Origin: Mycobacterium sp. ACS1612
GTDB lineage: Bacteria > Actinomycetota > Actinomycetes > Mycobacteriales > Mycobacteriaceae
Length of the DNA: 64,000 nucleotides
Assembly (NCBI RefSeq): GCF_001667505.1
Contig: NZ_LZHZ01000067.1
Coordinates: forward strand, 231,975 to 295,974
Reading direction: 5' to 3'
Made by a program: the position numbers and the translations under genes. The notes below the pieces were generated by a model. That model ran no database searches, had not been told where the DNA came from, and was given only the letters and a program-made list of their open reading frames with translations. Below are positions 44,531 to 53,235 of the stretch, one piece after another (position 1 is the stretch's first letter; every line of letters starts with the position of its first letter).

Positions 44531-45691
44531 ATGCTTCGCATCGGCCTGACCGGCGGTATCGGCGCCGGTAAATCGACGGTGTCCGCCGCATTCGCGGAAT
44601 GCGGCGGCATCATCGTCGACGGCGATGTCATCGCGCGCGAGGTCGTCGAACCCGGCACCGAGGGGCTGGCCGCACTGGTCGACGCGTTCGGCAAGGACAT
44701 CCTGCGGCCGGACGGTGCGCTCAACCGACCCGCGCTGGCGGCAAGGGCGTTCGTCGACGACGAGAAGCGCGCGAAGCTGAACGGCATCGTGCATCCGCTG
44801 GTCGCCCGTCGGCGCGAGGAGATCCTCGACGCAGTGCACGAGGACGCAGTGGTCGTGGAGGATATCCCGCTGCTGGTGGAAACCGGTCTGGCGCCGTTGT
44901 TTCCGCTCGTAGTGGTGGTCAGCGCCGACGAGGAAACCCGGGTCGAGCGGCTGATCAAGCGCGGAATGGACGAGGCCGACGCCCGCGCCCGCATCAAAGC
45001 CCAGGCCCCCGAGGAGCAGCGGCGTGCGATTGCCGATGTGCTGCTGGACAATTCGGGTTCCGCGGGCGAATTGGTGGAGAGAGCCCGCGACCTCTGGCAC
45101 CAGCGCGTGCTGCCCTTGGCACACAACATTCGCACGCGGCAGTGCGCGCCACGGGTCTACCAACTGGTGCCGTACGACCCGGCGTGGCCCGACGACGCCC
45201 GACGGATCGGCAAGCGCCTCGAAATGGCTTGTGGCGCAAAGGCGTTACGGATAGATCACATCGGCTCCACCGCGGTACCCGGAATGGACGCCAAGGATGT
45301 GATCGACATGCAGATCACCGTCGCCTCGCTCGATGTCGCCGACGAGATCGACGACCCGCTGACGAAGGTCGGCTTTCCGCGCATCGAGCACATCACCGTC
45401 GACACCCCGCACACCGAGGATGACTCCGTGTGGCGCAAGCGGATTCACTGCGCGGCCGATCCCGGCAGGCCCGCCAACATTCACATCAGGGTCGACGGCT
45501 GGCCCGGACAACGGTTCGCGCTGGTGTTCCGGGACTGGCTGGCCGCCAACCCCGGCGTGCAGCAGGAGTATCTGGCCGCCAAGCGCCGCGCGCTGGCGGC
45601 CCCTGACTACGCCGAGGCCAAGGAACCATGGTTCGCCGACGTGTACGGCCGCGCCTTGCAATGGGCCGACGCGACCGGGTGGCGGCCCTAG
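44531..45691 (+). CDS. coaE: Dephospho-CoA kinase fused to a UPF0157 (GrpB-like) domain
   Basis: The last enzyme of coenzyme A synthesis, phosphorylating dephospho-CoA with ATP. The kinase half (about 1-195) has P-loop GGIGAGKST at residues 8-16 and the CoaE motif IVEDIPLLVETG (in part DIPLLVETG). The C-terminal half (about 205-386) is a UPF0157 domain with IDHIGSTAVPGMDAKDVID, homologous to nucleotidyltransferase-like GrpB proteins. This fusion is the normal form in mycobacteria; the second domain is thought to aid folding or regulation. It follows rpsA by 12 bp. The stop shares bases with the stop of the convergent gene. Confidence 0.96.
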   Translation: MLRIGLTGGIGAGKSTVSAAFAECGGIIVDGDVIAREVVEPGTEGLAALVDAFGKDILRPDGALNRPALAARAFVDDEKRAKLNGIVHPLVARRREEILDAVHEDAVVVEDIPLLVETGLAPLFPLVVVVSADEETRVERLIKRGMDEADARARIKAQAPEEQRRAIADVLLDNSGSAGELVERARDLWHQRVLPLAHNIRTRQCAPRVYQLVPYDPAWPDDARRIGKRLEMACGAKALRIDHIGSTAVPGMDAKDVIDMQITVASLDVADEIDDPLTKVGFPRIEHITVDTPHTEDDSVWRKRIHCAADPGRPANIHIRVDGWPGQRFALVFRDWLAANPGVQQEYLAAKRRALAAPDYAEAKEPWFADVYGRALQWADATGWRP

Positions 45692-46260
45692 GCGGCAGCA
45701 GGCGGGGGAGCCGCGGCAGGCGGAGCAGCCGGTTGCGGTGCCGCCGATTCGACGCCGGCTACCGGTATGTCGAGTGGTGCGCCGCACTGCAGCACACCGT
45801 ACAGGGGATCGTCTTTCGGGTGGAACAACCGCGGTGCGATGAACTGATCGGCCTGGGCGATGATCTGGTCGTCGACGAGGATCTCACAGTGCAGATTCGA
45901 CCCGTAGGGCCATTGGATCGACACCTCCATGCCGGCCTGCTTGGGGTCGTCGAGCACGGTGTTCACCTCGAACGTCTGCCCCGGCAGTAGCGTCGGCGTC
46001 TCGCTGTTGACGTTGTGATCGTCCATTTTGTACGCGACCACCGCGCCCCGCGACGTCCCGGTGGCGCGGGCCCGGTAGGTGATGTTGTGCTTCAACCCGT
46101 CGCCGGGTGCGGGTTGCACCTGGTCGACGGGCGCGGGCGGCGCATCGGTCTGAGGCCCAGGACCCGGATCGGCGACTGCCGTTGCCGGACCCAACTGCGA
46201 GTAGGCGCCGACGATCGCGGCGGCCGCAAGCACCCGCCATCCGCGCGTGGTCGAACTCAT
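45688..46260 (-). CDS. Secreted Pro/Ala-rich protein with a beta-strand core (MmpS-like layout)
   Basis: A 190-residue exported protein. A signal peptide (about 1-31, ending TAVADP) is followed by a Pro-rich linker, a beta-rich core with NITYRARATGTSRGAVVAY and two Cys (LHCEILVDDQ, VLQCGAP), and a low-complexity C-terminus of Pro and Ala. The core resembles the small extracellular domain of MmpS proteins, but there is no retained membrane anchor, and the assignment is weak. ATG 46260 is chosen; the longer frame to 46635 runs antisense through unrelated DNA. Its TAG overlaps the coaE TAG in CTAG. Confidence 0.75.
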   Translation of the reverse strand: MSSTTRGWRVLAAAAIVGAYSQLGPATAVADPGPGPQTDAPPAPVDQVQPAPGDGLKHNITYRARATGTSRGAVVAYKMDDHNVNSETPTLLPGQTFEVNTVLDDPKQAGMEVSIQWPYGSNLHCEILVDDQIIAQADQFIAPRLFHPKDDPLYGVLQCGAPLDIPVAGVESAAPQPAAPPAAAPPPAAA

Positions 46261-46415
46261 GACAGCCGACCTTACCGTCGTCGGCTGATTTACAGCGACG
46301 TCGATACCGGTCGACCACGGCCGAACAGCGTGATCCCGACTCGCGGACCTGCGGTTATGTGCCATCACAAGATCATCGCGCACGACCGGACGAGCGTTAC
46401 CCCAGGTCCCCGCTG

Positions 46416-47186
46416 CTATGGGTGCTGACAGTTGGGGCACCACACTGTGGTCCGGCCCGCGATCCGGTTTCGCCGCAATCGGGTGTGACAGCGCGGACAG
46501 GCCGGATCCGGGTGGTCCCGGACACGAGTGAGCCACCGGGGCAATCCGGGCACCCGCCCATGCGGGACCGCTGTCCGCAGCACGCTCTTCATCGCCTTGT
46601 GCAGGCGTGGCGCCTCGACGGCGCTGACAGCACACCCGGGGTACACCTTGACTCGCCAGCAGATTTCGTCGACAAGCAGATTGCCGAGACCCGCGATCAC
46701 CGACTGATCCATCAACGTTGGTTTCAGCGCTCCGCGTCGACCCTCCAACGCGTTGCGGAACGACACCAGATCGAGTCCGAGCGCGTCAGGTCCCTGCTTG
46801 CCCATCACTTCGTCTGTCGCGTCCCGGTCGGGGGCCAGCCAGATCCCGCGCAGTTTCCGCAGATCGGCATACCGCAATTCGCCACGGTCCAAACTGATCA
46901 CGAGTCGTTCGTAGCCCTTCTCGTCCGCGCCGTCGACAGCGAAATACGGTTGCCCGGTCATCCCGCTGTGAACAAGCAACACAGGACCGTCCGTCGGCAA
47001 GATCAGCCACTTGCCATGGCGTGCTGGTTCACCGAACGTGTGCTTCACCAAATTGCGTGTCAGTGCACGCGCGGTGGTGTTGCGCAGCACGCCGGCGTCG
47101 CGTACGTCGACAGCCTGTATCCGACGCCCAGGCAGCTCATCGGCCAGCGCGCGGCGGAACCCCTCGACATCGGGCAACTCAGGCAC
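46416..47186 (-). CDS. Fpg/Nei-family DNA glycosylase
   Basis: A 256-residue bifunctional glycosylase/AP lyase for oxidised bases. It starts MPELPDVEGF, so catalytic Pro2 and Glu3 (after Met removal Pro1/Glu2) are present. The conserved Lys is in RHGKWLIL, the helix-two-turn-helix contains IAGLGNLLVDEICWR and a zinc finger CPRC to CPNC closes the protein. All catalytic elements appear intact. It overlaps the LigD-type polymerase stop by 8 bp and is the last gene of a ligase-polymerase-glycosylase operon, which points to coordinated base-excision or end repair. Substrate preference is unknown. Confidence 0.92.
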   Translation of the reverse strand: MPELPDVEGFRRALADELPGRRIQAVDVRDAGVLRNTTARALTRNLVKHTFGEPARHGKWLILPTDGPVLLVHSGMTGQPYFAVDGADEKGYERLVISLDRGELRYADLRKLRGIWLAPDRDATDEVMGKQGPDALGLDLVSFRNALEGRRGALKPTLMDQSVIAGLGNLLVDEICWRVKVYPGCAVSAVEAPRLHKAMKSVLRTAVPHGRVPGLPRWLTRVRDHPDPACPRCHTRLRRNRIAGRTTVWCPNCQHP

Positions 47187-48075
47187 GGAGCTTGACCAGA
47201 CGTTCCGCCGGACGGGTCAACGAGCGGGCGTGCTTGCGCATGTCCGCCCACGGGTCTCCCTGCGTCGCAACACGTTTCAAGACATCACGCAGGCCAAAGC
47301 CGTCGGACCGCAGTCCACGCCCCTTGAGTTCGTCCCACTCCAGTGGAGTGGCGACGGGAGCACCGCGGCGTGCCCGCACGCTGTACGGGGCCGCGGCGGT
47401 CTGTGCGTACGCATTGCGCATCACGTCAACGTAGATCCGGTCGCCGCGCTTGTCTTTGCGCTGCTCGACGGTCCGGTGCGCGGGATCGTCCGCTGCGATG
47501 ATCTCGGCGACGTCGCGGGCGAACTGCCTGACAGTGTCGAAGTCCGGTCCGCGGGTCAGCGGCGCGACGATATGCAGTCCCCGCGATCCGGTGGTCTTCA
47601 GATACGCCGCAAGGCCGAGGCCGCGCAGCACGTCTGCAGTGGCCTGGGCGGCGGCGCGCACCGGCGCGAAGTCTTCAGTTGACGGATCCAGATCGAAGAT
47701 GACCTGATCCGGCTCGTCGAGCCGGTCGCACCGCGACAACCACGCATGCACGATGAGGCAGTTCTGATTGGCCAGCCACACCAAGGCGTCGCGGCGATCG
47801 ACGACGGGGTGCACGACCCTGCCGCCCTCCTTCGTGACCTCTGCAGAGCCCATCCACTCGGGCAGCGTTTCGGAGAAGTCCTGTTGCACGAAGCCGCGTT
47901 GACTGATGCCACGGGGGTACCGCCAGAGCGTGAGCGGCCTGTCCTTCAGATGCGGCACCATCACGTCGGCTATTTCGGCGTAATAGTCGACCACGTCGCC
48001 CTTGGTGATGCCGTCGTCGGGGAACACGACGCGGTCCGGATGCGTGATCTTGACGGTTCTGGATTTCGAAACCAT
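47179..48075 (-). CDS. LigD-type polymerase/primase domain protein (Prim-Pol)
   Basis: A 298-residue stand-alone archaeo-eukaryotic primase-like polymerase, the same fold as the polymerase domain of LigD. Catalytic metal Asp residues are in VIFDLDPSTED, the substrate motif is TTGSRGLHIVAPL, and the N-terminus HPDRVVFPDDGITKGDVVDYY is family-typical. Mycobacterial homologues add a few ribonucleotides or fill gaps during non-homologous end joining or ligase C-linked excision repair. It overlaps the ligase stop by one base (TGATG) and the glycosylase by 8 bp. Confidence 0.94.
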   Translation of the reverse strand: MVSKSRTVKITHPDRVVFPDDGITKGDVVDYYAEIADVMVPHLKDRPLTLWRYPRGISQRGFVQQDFSETLPEWMGSAEVTKEGGRVVHPVVDRRDALVWLANQNCLIVHAWLSRCDRLDEPDQVIFDLDPSTEDFAPVRAAAQATADVLRGLGLAAYLKTTGSRGLHIVAPLTRGPDFDTVRQFARDVAEIIAADDPAHRTVEQRKDKRGDRIYVDVMRNAYAQTAAAPYSVRARRGAPVATPLEWDELKGRGLRSDGFGLRDVLKRVATQGDPWADMRKHARSLTRPAERLVKLRA

Positions 48076-49022
48076 CAGTGCGTCTCCCTCACCACGTCGT
48101 CGGGGCTCTTGTCCGTGCGCAGCCCGAGATACCGGGGGTGGCGCAGCTTGCCGTCACGGGTCCATTCGCCGAATGCCACCTGAGCCACCAGTTGCGGTCG
48201 CACCCAGCGCACTGTCGGCTCGCGCACCGACCCTCTCGTGATCGGTGGTGTCGAAAGTTCGGTGCCCGCCAACTGGTCGCGCAAGCTGCGCAGGGTCACG
48301 TCGTCGAACCCGGAGCCGACCTTGCCCGCATAGACCAGCTCATGGCCGTCGTAGTAGCCGAGCAACAGCGCGCCCAGCCCCACCCTGGCGCCCTTCGGGG
48401 CGGTGTACCCGACGACCACGAACTCCTGATCCCGGGTGCACTTGAACTTCAACCAGTGACGTGAACGGCCGCCCTCGTACGCCGATTCAGCCAACTTGGC
48501 GATCACGCCTTCGTCGCCGCGTTCGCAAGCGGCGCGATACGCCGATTCACCGTCCCTGACTCGATGGGTGGTGAAGCGCAGGGCACCGTCGTACCTGAAG
48601 CTGTTGCGCAACAAGCGTTTACGCGACAACAGCGGGCGATCAGTGATATCTTGACCGTCCAGATTCAGCAGGTCGAACGCGTAGTAGAAGACAGGAATGC
48701 CCGACGCCTCGGCCAGGATGGGGTCCGTGATGCCTGAGCGGCCCTGCAGTCGCGCGAAGCTCGTCCGTCGTCCCTCGAAGGCGACGATTTCGCCATCCAT
48801 GACGAATTGAGCCGGCGCCTGCCCGGCAAGTGCTTCGACGATCTCCGGATAGGTTTTGTTCAGCGACAGGCGGTTTCGCGATAGCAGCCGTATTTGTCCG
48901 TGGTCCCGGAAGACAAGCCCACGCACGCCATCTAGCTTGCGCTCGAAAATCCAGTCGGGGGCGGAGAACCGCTCGTCGGTGAGGGTCGCAAGGGTAGGGG
49001 ACTGCCAGTCCGGAACCATCAC
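48075..49022 (-). CDS. ATP-dependent DNA ligase (LigC/LigD ligase-domain type)
   Basis: A 315-residue minimal ligase with nucleotidyltransferase and OB domains. The adenylation motif is FERKLDGVRGLVF (Lys acceptor), motif III is FVMDGEIVAFEG, motif IV DEGVIAKLA and motif V HWLKFKC; the OB domain has GALLLGYYDGHELVYAGKVG. Homologues seal nicks in repair, not replication. The start GTG-ATG at 49022 lies within the stop of a short upstream frame (GTGA), hinting at coupling. It heads the ligase-polymerase-glycosylase operon; no Ku gene is in the window. Confidence 0.94.
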   Translation of the reverse strand: MMVPDWQSPTLATLTDERFSAPDWIFERKLDGVRGLVFRDHGQIRLLSRNRLSLNKTYPEIVEALAGQAPAQFVMDGEIVAFEGRRTSFARLQGRSGITDPILAEASGIPVFYYAFDLLNLDGQDITDRPLLSRKRLLRNSFRYDGALRFTTHRVRDGESAYRAACERGDEGVIAKLAESAYEGGRSRHWLKFKCTRDQEFVVVGYTAPKGARVGLGALLLGYYDGHELVYAGKVGSGFDDVTLRSLRDQLAGTELSTPPITRGSVREPTVRWVRPQLVAQVAFGEWTRDGKLRHPRYLGLRTDKSPDDVVRETH

Positions 49023-49089
49023 GACAACTCGTCGAGTGCGCGGTATTCCTTCTGCGTCATCTCCACGGCATACCCGCCGCGGAAGAGGG

Positions 49090-49530
49090 CTATGCCGGGC
49101 GCCAGGTGAGCGACATTCCGCTGTCGGACAGCCAACGGTTCAAGTCGTAGTCATGCCGGGACAACCCGTCGATGGCGGACACTGCGGTCTGCACGGCCTG
49201 CTCGCCGGTCTCGGGCGACAGCAGACCATGGCGGACGGCGGTCAGCAGTTCGTCCACGTCAGACAGCTTCACGCCTTTGCCGGTGCGGACGATGAGGTCG
49301 AGGTAGTGGTCCTCGGCGTGCCAGGCGTCGGGACCGGCCGTATAGCGGCCGACGTCGAGGTAGTAGTCCTGGTCGAGTTCGTAGCCGGGGTTGAAGTGGA
49401 ACACCGTCGCGCGCAGGTTCAGCGACGGCAGCAGCCATGACTCCATGTAGTGGAACTGCGCGCGGCCAGGCGTCGGCCGCGCCATGTACAGACCCCATGG
49501 CTCGACGGTGTAGACGTCGACTGCCCGCAC
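49090..49530 (-). CDS. DUF402-domain protein (start unresolved)
   Basis: DUF402 proteins are small acyl-nucleotide or nucleoside-phosphate phosphatase-like folds. Core here: VEPWGLYMARPTPGRAQFHY, FHFNPGYELDQDYYLDVG and YLDLIVRTGKG. GTG 49530 is the first usable start (146 residues), but the frame upstream still reads like protein: IHAPKHETFDLAARTNTDPKG joins directly to the annotated start, giving about 168 residues from an ATT at 49596. No ATG, GTG or TTG lies in frame there. Gene order suggests the Rv1632c position. Confidence 0.85.
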   Translation of the reverse strand: MRAVDVYTVEPWGLYMARPTPGRAQFHYMESWLLPSLNLRATVFHFNPGYELDQDYYLDVGRYTAGPDAWHAEDHYLDLIVRTGKGVKLSDVDELLTAVRHGLLSPETGEQAVQTAVSAIDGLSRHDYDLNRWLSDSGMSLTWRPA

Positions 49531-49621
49531 GATGCCCTTCGGATCGGTGTTGGTGCGGGCGGCTAGATCGAATGTCTCGTGCTTGGGTGCGTGAATAGGG
49601 TCAGCATAGGCCGCTACGGAG

Positions 49622-50212
49622 TCAGCGATCGTGCCAGGAGATCGCGGTGCGCAGAGTCGCCTCCAACGCGCGATGCACGTCGCGCAGCGGCCGGATGTCG
49701 TGGCGGGCCCGGCACATCAGGATGGCGCCTTCGATGCCCGCGACGACGAGCGTGGCTAACCGTCGGGCGTCGGTGCGGCCGACGCCCGCGCCGAGCAGCG
49801 CGTGGGCGATCAGATCCTGCCAACGCGCGAACGCCGCAGCAGCCGCCGCCGTCGCCGTCGTCCCCGCGTCGGCCTCGGCGGCGACAGCAACAACCGGACA
49901 TCCGGCCCGAAAGTTGCTCTGCTCGAGCACCTCTCGCCACGTGTCCACGAAGATGCCGAGCGTGACGACGGGGTCACCCTGCTCGACCGCACGGGCGATT
50001 CGGCGCTCGATGACGCCGGATGCCCAGTCCACCGTGTCGGCGGCCAACTGCTCTTTGCCACCGGGGAAGTGGTGATAGATCGAGCCGCGCGGCGCGCCGC
50101 TGTGCTCGATGACGTCTCGAAAACCCGTGCCGCTGTAGCCGTTCTCTCGGAACAGCAAAGCGGCACTGTGGATCATTCGGGTTCGACTGTCACTGGATAT
50201 GACGATCATCAT
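49622..50212 (-). CDS. TetR/AcrR-family repressor
   Basis: A 196-residue repressor. The N-terminal helix-turn-helix is typical: TRMIHSAALLFRENGYSGTGF and GAPRGSIYHHFPGGKEQLAAD (given in pieces). The effector domain is Ala-rich in the middle. It is divergent from a crotonase gene; the 17-bp gap and both start codons are covered by two inverted repeats, so it probably represses itself and the crotonase until a fatty acyl or similar ligand binds. ATG 50212 or 50209. Confidence 0.92.
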   Translation of the reverse strand: MMIVISSDSRTRMIHSAALLFRENGYSGTGFRDVIEHSGAPRGSIYHHFPGGKEQLAADTVDWASGVIERRIARAVEQGDPVVTLGIFVDTWREVLEQSNFRAGCPVVAVAAEADAGTTATAAAAAAFARWQDLIAHALLGAGVGRTDARRLATLVVAGIEGAILMCRARHDIRPLRDVHRALEATLRTAISWHDR

Positions 50213-50213
50213 A
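50198..50213. promoter_or_regulatory. Putative TetR operator 1
   Basis: TATGACGATCATCATA is palindromic at 14 of 16 positions around GATC (arms TATGA/TCATA). It covers the start codon of the tetR gene. Confidence 0.6.
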
Positions 50214-50227
50214 GTCTACCGTCAGCT

Positions 50228-50245
50228 CTATGCCAACTGTCATAG
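50228..50245. promoter_or_regulatory. Putative TetR operator 2
   Basis: CTATG, 8 bases, CATAG: a second inverted repeat of the same CATAG/CTATG type, lying over the crotonase start codon. With operator 1 it would allow one repressor to block both genes. Confidence 0.5.
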
Positions 50246-51009
50246 TCGAACCCCGAGACCATGTTCTGCACATGGGGCTGAACCGGCCGGCAAAGCGAAA
50301 CGCATTCAACGTCGAGATGTTGGAGGATCTCGGACGCGCCTACGAACGCCTCGAACGCGACGACGACCTACGCGCGGGGGTGCTGTACGCCGAAGGGGAC
50401 AACTTCACCGCAGGCCTCGATCTCGCCGACGTGGCGCCCCGCCTGATGAACGGGTCACTGGACTGGCCCGAAGACGCGCGCAACCCATGGCGCAACGACG
50501 GCCGGCCGTGGGCGAAGCCGGTGGTGGCCGCCGCGCACGGCTGGTGCATGACCCTCGGTATCGAACTGCTCCTGGCGGCCGACATCCGCATCGCGGCCAC
50601 CGACGCCCGCTTCGCCCAACTCGAGGTTCAGCGCGGTATCTATCCGTTCGGCGGCGCCACCACCCGGCTGCCCCGCGATGCCGGCTGGGGCAATGCGATG
50701 CGCTGGTTGCTGACCGGAGACGAATTCGACGCCGCCGAGGCCCTGCGGATCGGCCTGGTGCAGGAAGTCGTCGCCCCCGGCGAGCAGGTCGACCGTGCGG
50801 TTGAACTCGCCGGACGGATCGCCTCGCGGTCGGCGCCGCTGGCGGTGCGCACCACGCTCGCCGCCGCGCAGCGCGCCAACCGGGAGGGCGAGCAGGCGGC
50901 CGAAGACCGCCTCACCGAAGATGTGCTCGCGCTGTTGGGGACCGCCGACGGCGCAGAGGGCGTGCAGGCCTTCATCGAGCGACGTCAACCGCGGTTCGTG
51001 GGGGCCTGA
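50230..51009 (+). CDS. Enoyl-CoA hydratase/isomerase (crotonase) family protein
   Basis: A 259-residue crotonase-fold acyl-CoA enzyme. The oxyanion-hole segments are LYAEGDNFTAGLDLADVAP and HGWCMTLGIELLLAADIRI (given in parts GDNFTAGLDL and GIELLLAADI). The exact reaction (hydratase, isomerase or hydrolase) is not set by these motifs. The gene is divergent from and probably regulated by the TetR repressor; the start codon lies inside a putative operator. uvrB follows 45 bp later in the same direction but is likely independent. Confidence 0.92.
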   Translation: MPTVIVEPRDHVLHMGLNRPAKRNAFNVEMLEDLGRAYERLERDDDLRAGVLYAEGDNFTAGLDLADVAPRLMNGSLDWPEDARNPWRNDGRPWAKPVVAAAHGWCMTLGIELLLAADIRIAATDARFAQLEVQRGIYPFGGATTRLPRDAGWGNAMRWLLTGDEFDAAEALRIGLVQEVVAPGEQVDRAVELAGRIASRSAPLAVRTTLAAAQRANREGEQAAEDRLTEDVLALLGTADGAEGVQAFIERRQPRFVGA

Positions 51010-51054
51010 TCGGCGGGAACATCCGATGTCGGTCCCTGGTTCTACCCTGTGAAC

Positions 51055-53205
51055 ATGGCCTTCGCTACCGAACATCCCGTGCTTGCGCACTCGGAGTATC
51101 GCGCCGTCGACGAGATCGTGCGGACCGGCGGTCGCTTCGAGGTGGTCAGCCAGTATGCACCCGCGGGTGATCAGCCGGCGGCCATCGACGACCTGGAGCG
51201 CCGGATCAAGGCGGGGGAGCGTGACGTGGTGCTGCTGGGCGCCACCGGTACCGGCAAGTCGGCCACCACGGCGTGGCTGATCGAGCGGCTGCAGCGGCCC
51301 ACCCTGGTGATGGCGCCGAACAAGACGCTGGCCGCGCAGCTCGCCAACGAACTGCGAGAGATGTTGCCACACAACGCTGTCGAGTACTTCGTCTCCTACT
51401 ACGACTACTACCAGCCCGAGGCATACATCGCGCAGACCGACACATACATCGAAAAGGACAGCTCGATCAACGACGACGTCGAGCGGCTCCGGCACTCGGC
51501 GACGTCGAGCCTGCTGTCTCGCCGCGACGTGGTCGTGGTCGCATCGGTGTCGTGCATCTACGGCCTCGGTACCCCGCAGTCATACCTCGACCGCTCGGTC
51601 GAACTGCAAGTTGGGCAGGAGGTGCCCCGCGACGCGCTGCTGCGCCTGCTCGTCGACGTCCAGTACACCCGCAACGACATGGCGTTCACCCGCGGTTCTT
51701 TCCGCGTCCGGGGCGACACCGTCGAGATCATCCCGTCCTACGAAGAGCTCGCGGTCCGCATCGAGTTCTTCGGTGACGAGGTCGAGGCGCTGTACTACCT
51801 GCACCCGCTGACCGGCGACATCGTCCGCAAGGTCGAATCGCTGCGGATTTTCCCGGCCACCCACTACGTGGCGGGTCCCGAGCGGATGGCGCAGGCGATC
51901 TCCACCATCGAGACCGAACTCGAAGAGCGGTTGGCCGAACTCGAAGGTCAGGGCAAGCTGCTCGAGGCGCAGCGGCTGCGGATGCGCACCAACTATGACA
52001 TCGAGATGATGCGCCAAGTCGGCTTCTGCTCGGGCATCGAGAACTACTCGCGCCACATCGACGGCAGGCCGGCGGGTTCCGCCCCTGCCACCCTGCTGGA
52101 CTATTTCCCCGAGGACTTCCTGCTCGTCATCGACGAGTCGCACGTGACCGTGCCTCAGATCGGCGGCATGTACGAAGGCGACATCTCGCGCAAGCGCAAC
52201 CTCGTGGACTTCGGTTTCCGGCTGCCGTCGGCCATCGACAACCGCCCGCTGACGTGGGAGGAGTTCGCCGACCGGATCGGGCAGACCGTGTACTTGTCGG
52301 CGACGCCAGGGCCGTACGAGCTGAGCCAGGCCGGCGGCGAGTTCGTCGAGCAGGTGATCCGCCCGACCGGCCTAGTCGACCCGAAGGTGGTCGTCAAACC
52401 GACCAAGGGCCAGATCGACGACCTGATCGGCGAGATCCGCAAGCGCGCCGACGCCGACGAGCGGGTGCTGGTCACCACGCTGACCAAGAAGATGGCCGAA
52501 GACCTGACCGACTACCTGCTCGAGATGGGCATCCGGGTGCGGTATCTGCATTCGGAAGTGGACACGTTGCGCCGCGTCGAGTTGCTGCGTCAGCTGCGGC
52601 TCGGTGACTACGACGTGCTGGTCGGCATCAACCTGCTGCGTGAAGGTCTCGACCTGCCCGAGGTGTCGCTGGTGGCGATCCTCGACGCCGACAAGGAAGG
52701 GTTCCTGCGGTCGACCCGCAGCCTGATCCAGACCATCGGTCGCGCCGCCCGCAACGTATCGGGCGAGGTGCACATGTACGCCGACAACGTCACCGAGTCG
52801 ATGCGCGAGGCCATCGATGAGACGGAGCGCCGCCGCGCCAAGCAGATCGCGTACAACGAGGAGCACGGCATCGATCCGAAGCCGTTGCGCAAGAAGATCG
52901 CCGACATTCTCGACCAGGTGTACCGCGAGGCCGACGATGTCGAGGTGGGCGGCTCCGGCCGTAACGCTTCGCGCGGCCGTCGCGCGCAGGGGGAGCCGGG
53001 CCGGGCGGTCAGCGCGGGCATCGTCGAGGGCCGCGACACTTCGAACATGCCGCGGGCTGAGCTGGCCGACCTGATCAAGGACCTGACCGAGCAGATGATG
53101 GCCGCCGCGCGGGACCTGCAGTTCGAGTTGGCCGCCCGCTTCCGGGATGAGATCGCCGACTTGAAGAAGGAACTGCGCGGGATGGACGCCGCGGGTCTCA
53201 AATAA
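51055..53205 (+). CDS. uvrB: UvrABC system protein B
   Basis: Damage-verifying helicase of nucleotide excision repair. The 716-residue product has Walker A GATGTGKSATTAW near residue 60, the beta-hairpin YYDYYQPEAYIAQTDTYIEK (first part), helicase motifs DESHVTVPQIGGM and QTIGRAARN, and the C-terminal UVR domain that binds UvrC (ADLIKDLTEQMMAAARDLQF). It is nearly identical to the mycobacterial orthologue, which starts MAFATEHP, so ATG 51055 is preferred over GTG 51049. Confidence 0.98.
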   Translation: MAFATEHPVLAHSEYRAVDEIVRTGGRFEVVSQYAPAGDQPAAIDDLERRIKAGERDVVLLGATGTGKSATTAWLIERLQRPTLVMAPNKTLAAQLANELREMLPHNAVEYFVSYYDYYQPEAYIAQTDTYIEKDSSINDDVERLRHSATSSLLSRRDVVVVASVSCIYGLGTPQSYLDRSVELQVGQEVPRDALLRLLVDVQYTRNDMAFTRGSFRVRGDTVEIIPSYEELAVRIEFFGDEVEALYYLHPLTGDIVRKVESLRIFPATHYVAGPERMAQAISTIETELEERLAELEGQGKLLEAQRLRMRTNYDIEMMRQVGFCSGIENYSRHIDGRPAGSAPATLLDYFPEDFLLVIDESHVTVPQIGGMYEGDISRKRNLVDFGFRLPSAIDNRPLTWEEFADRIGQTVYLSATPGPYELSQAGGEFVEQVIRPTGLVDPKVVVKPTKGQIDDLIGEIRKRADADERVLVTTLTKKMAEDLTDYLLEMGIRVRYLHSEVDTLRRVELLRQLRLGDYDVLVGINLLREGLDLPEVSLVAILDADKEGFLRSTRSLIQTIGRAARNVSGEVHMYADNVTESMREAIDETERRRAKQIAYNEEHGIDPKPLRKKIADILDQVYREADDVEVGGSGRNASRGRRAQGEPGRAVSAGIVEGRDTSNMPRAELADLIKDLTEQMMAAARDLQFELAARFRDEIADLKKELRGMDAAGLK

Positions 53206-53235
53206 GTTGACCTCAACAGCGGTTGAGCTCCTAAC

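Noticed and set aside
43226..45163. 645-codon minus-strand frame across rpsA and coaE
   Set aside because: Antisense to two essential, near-identical mycobacterial genes; composition reflects reverse-strand codon bias.
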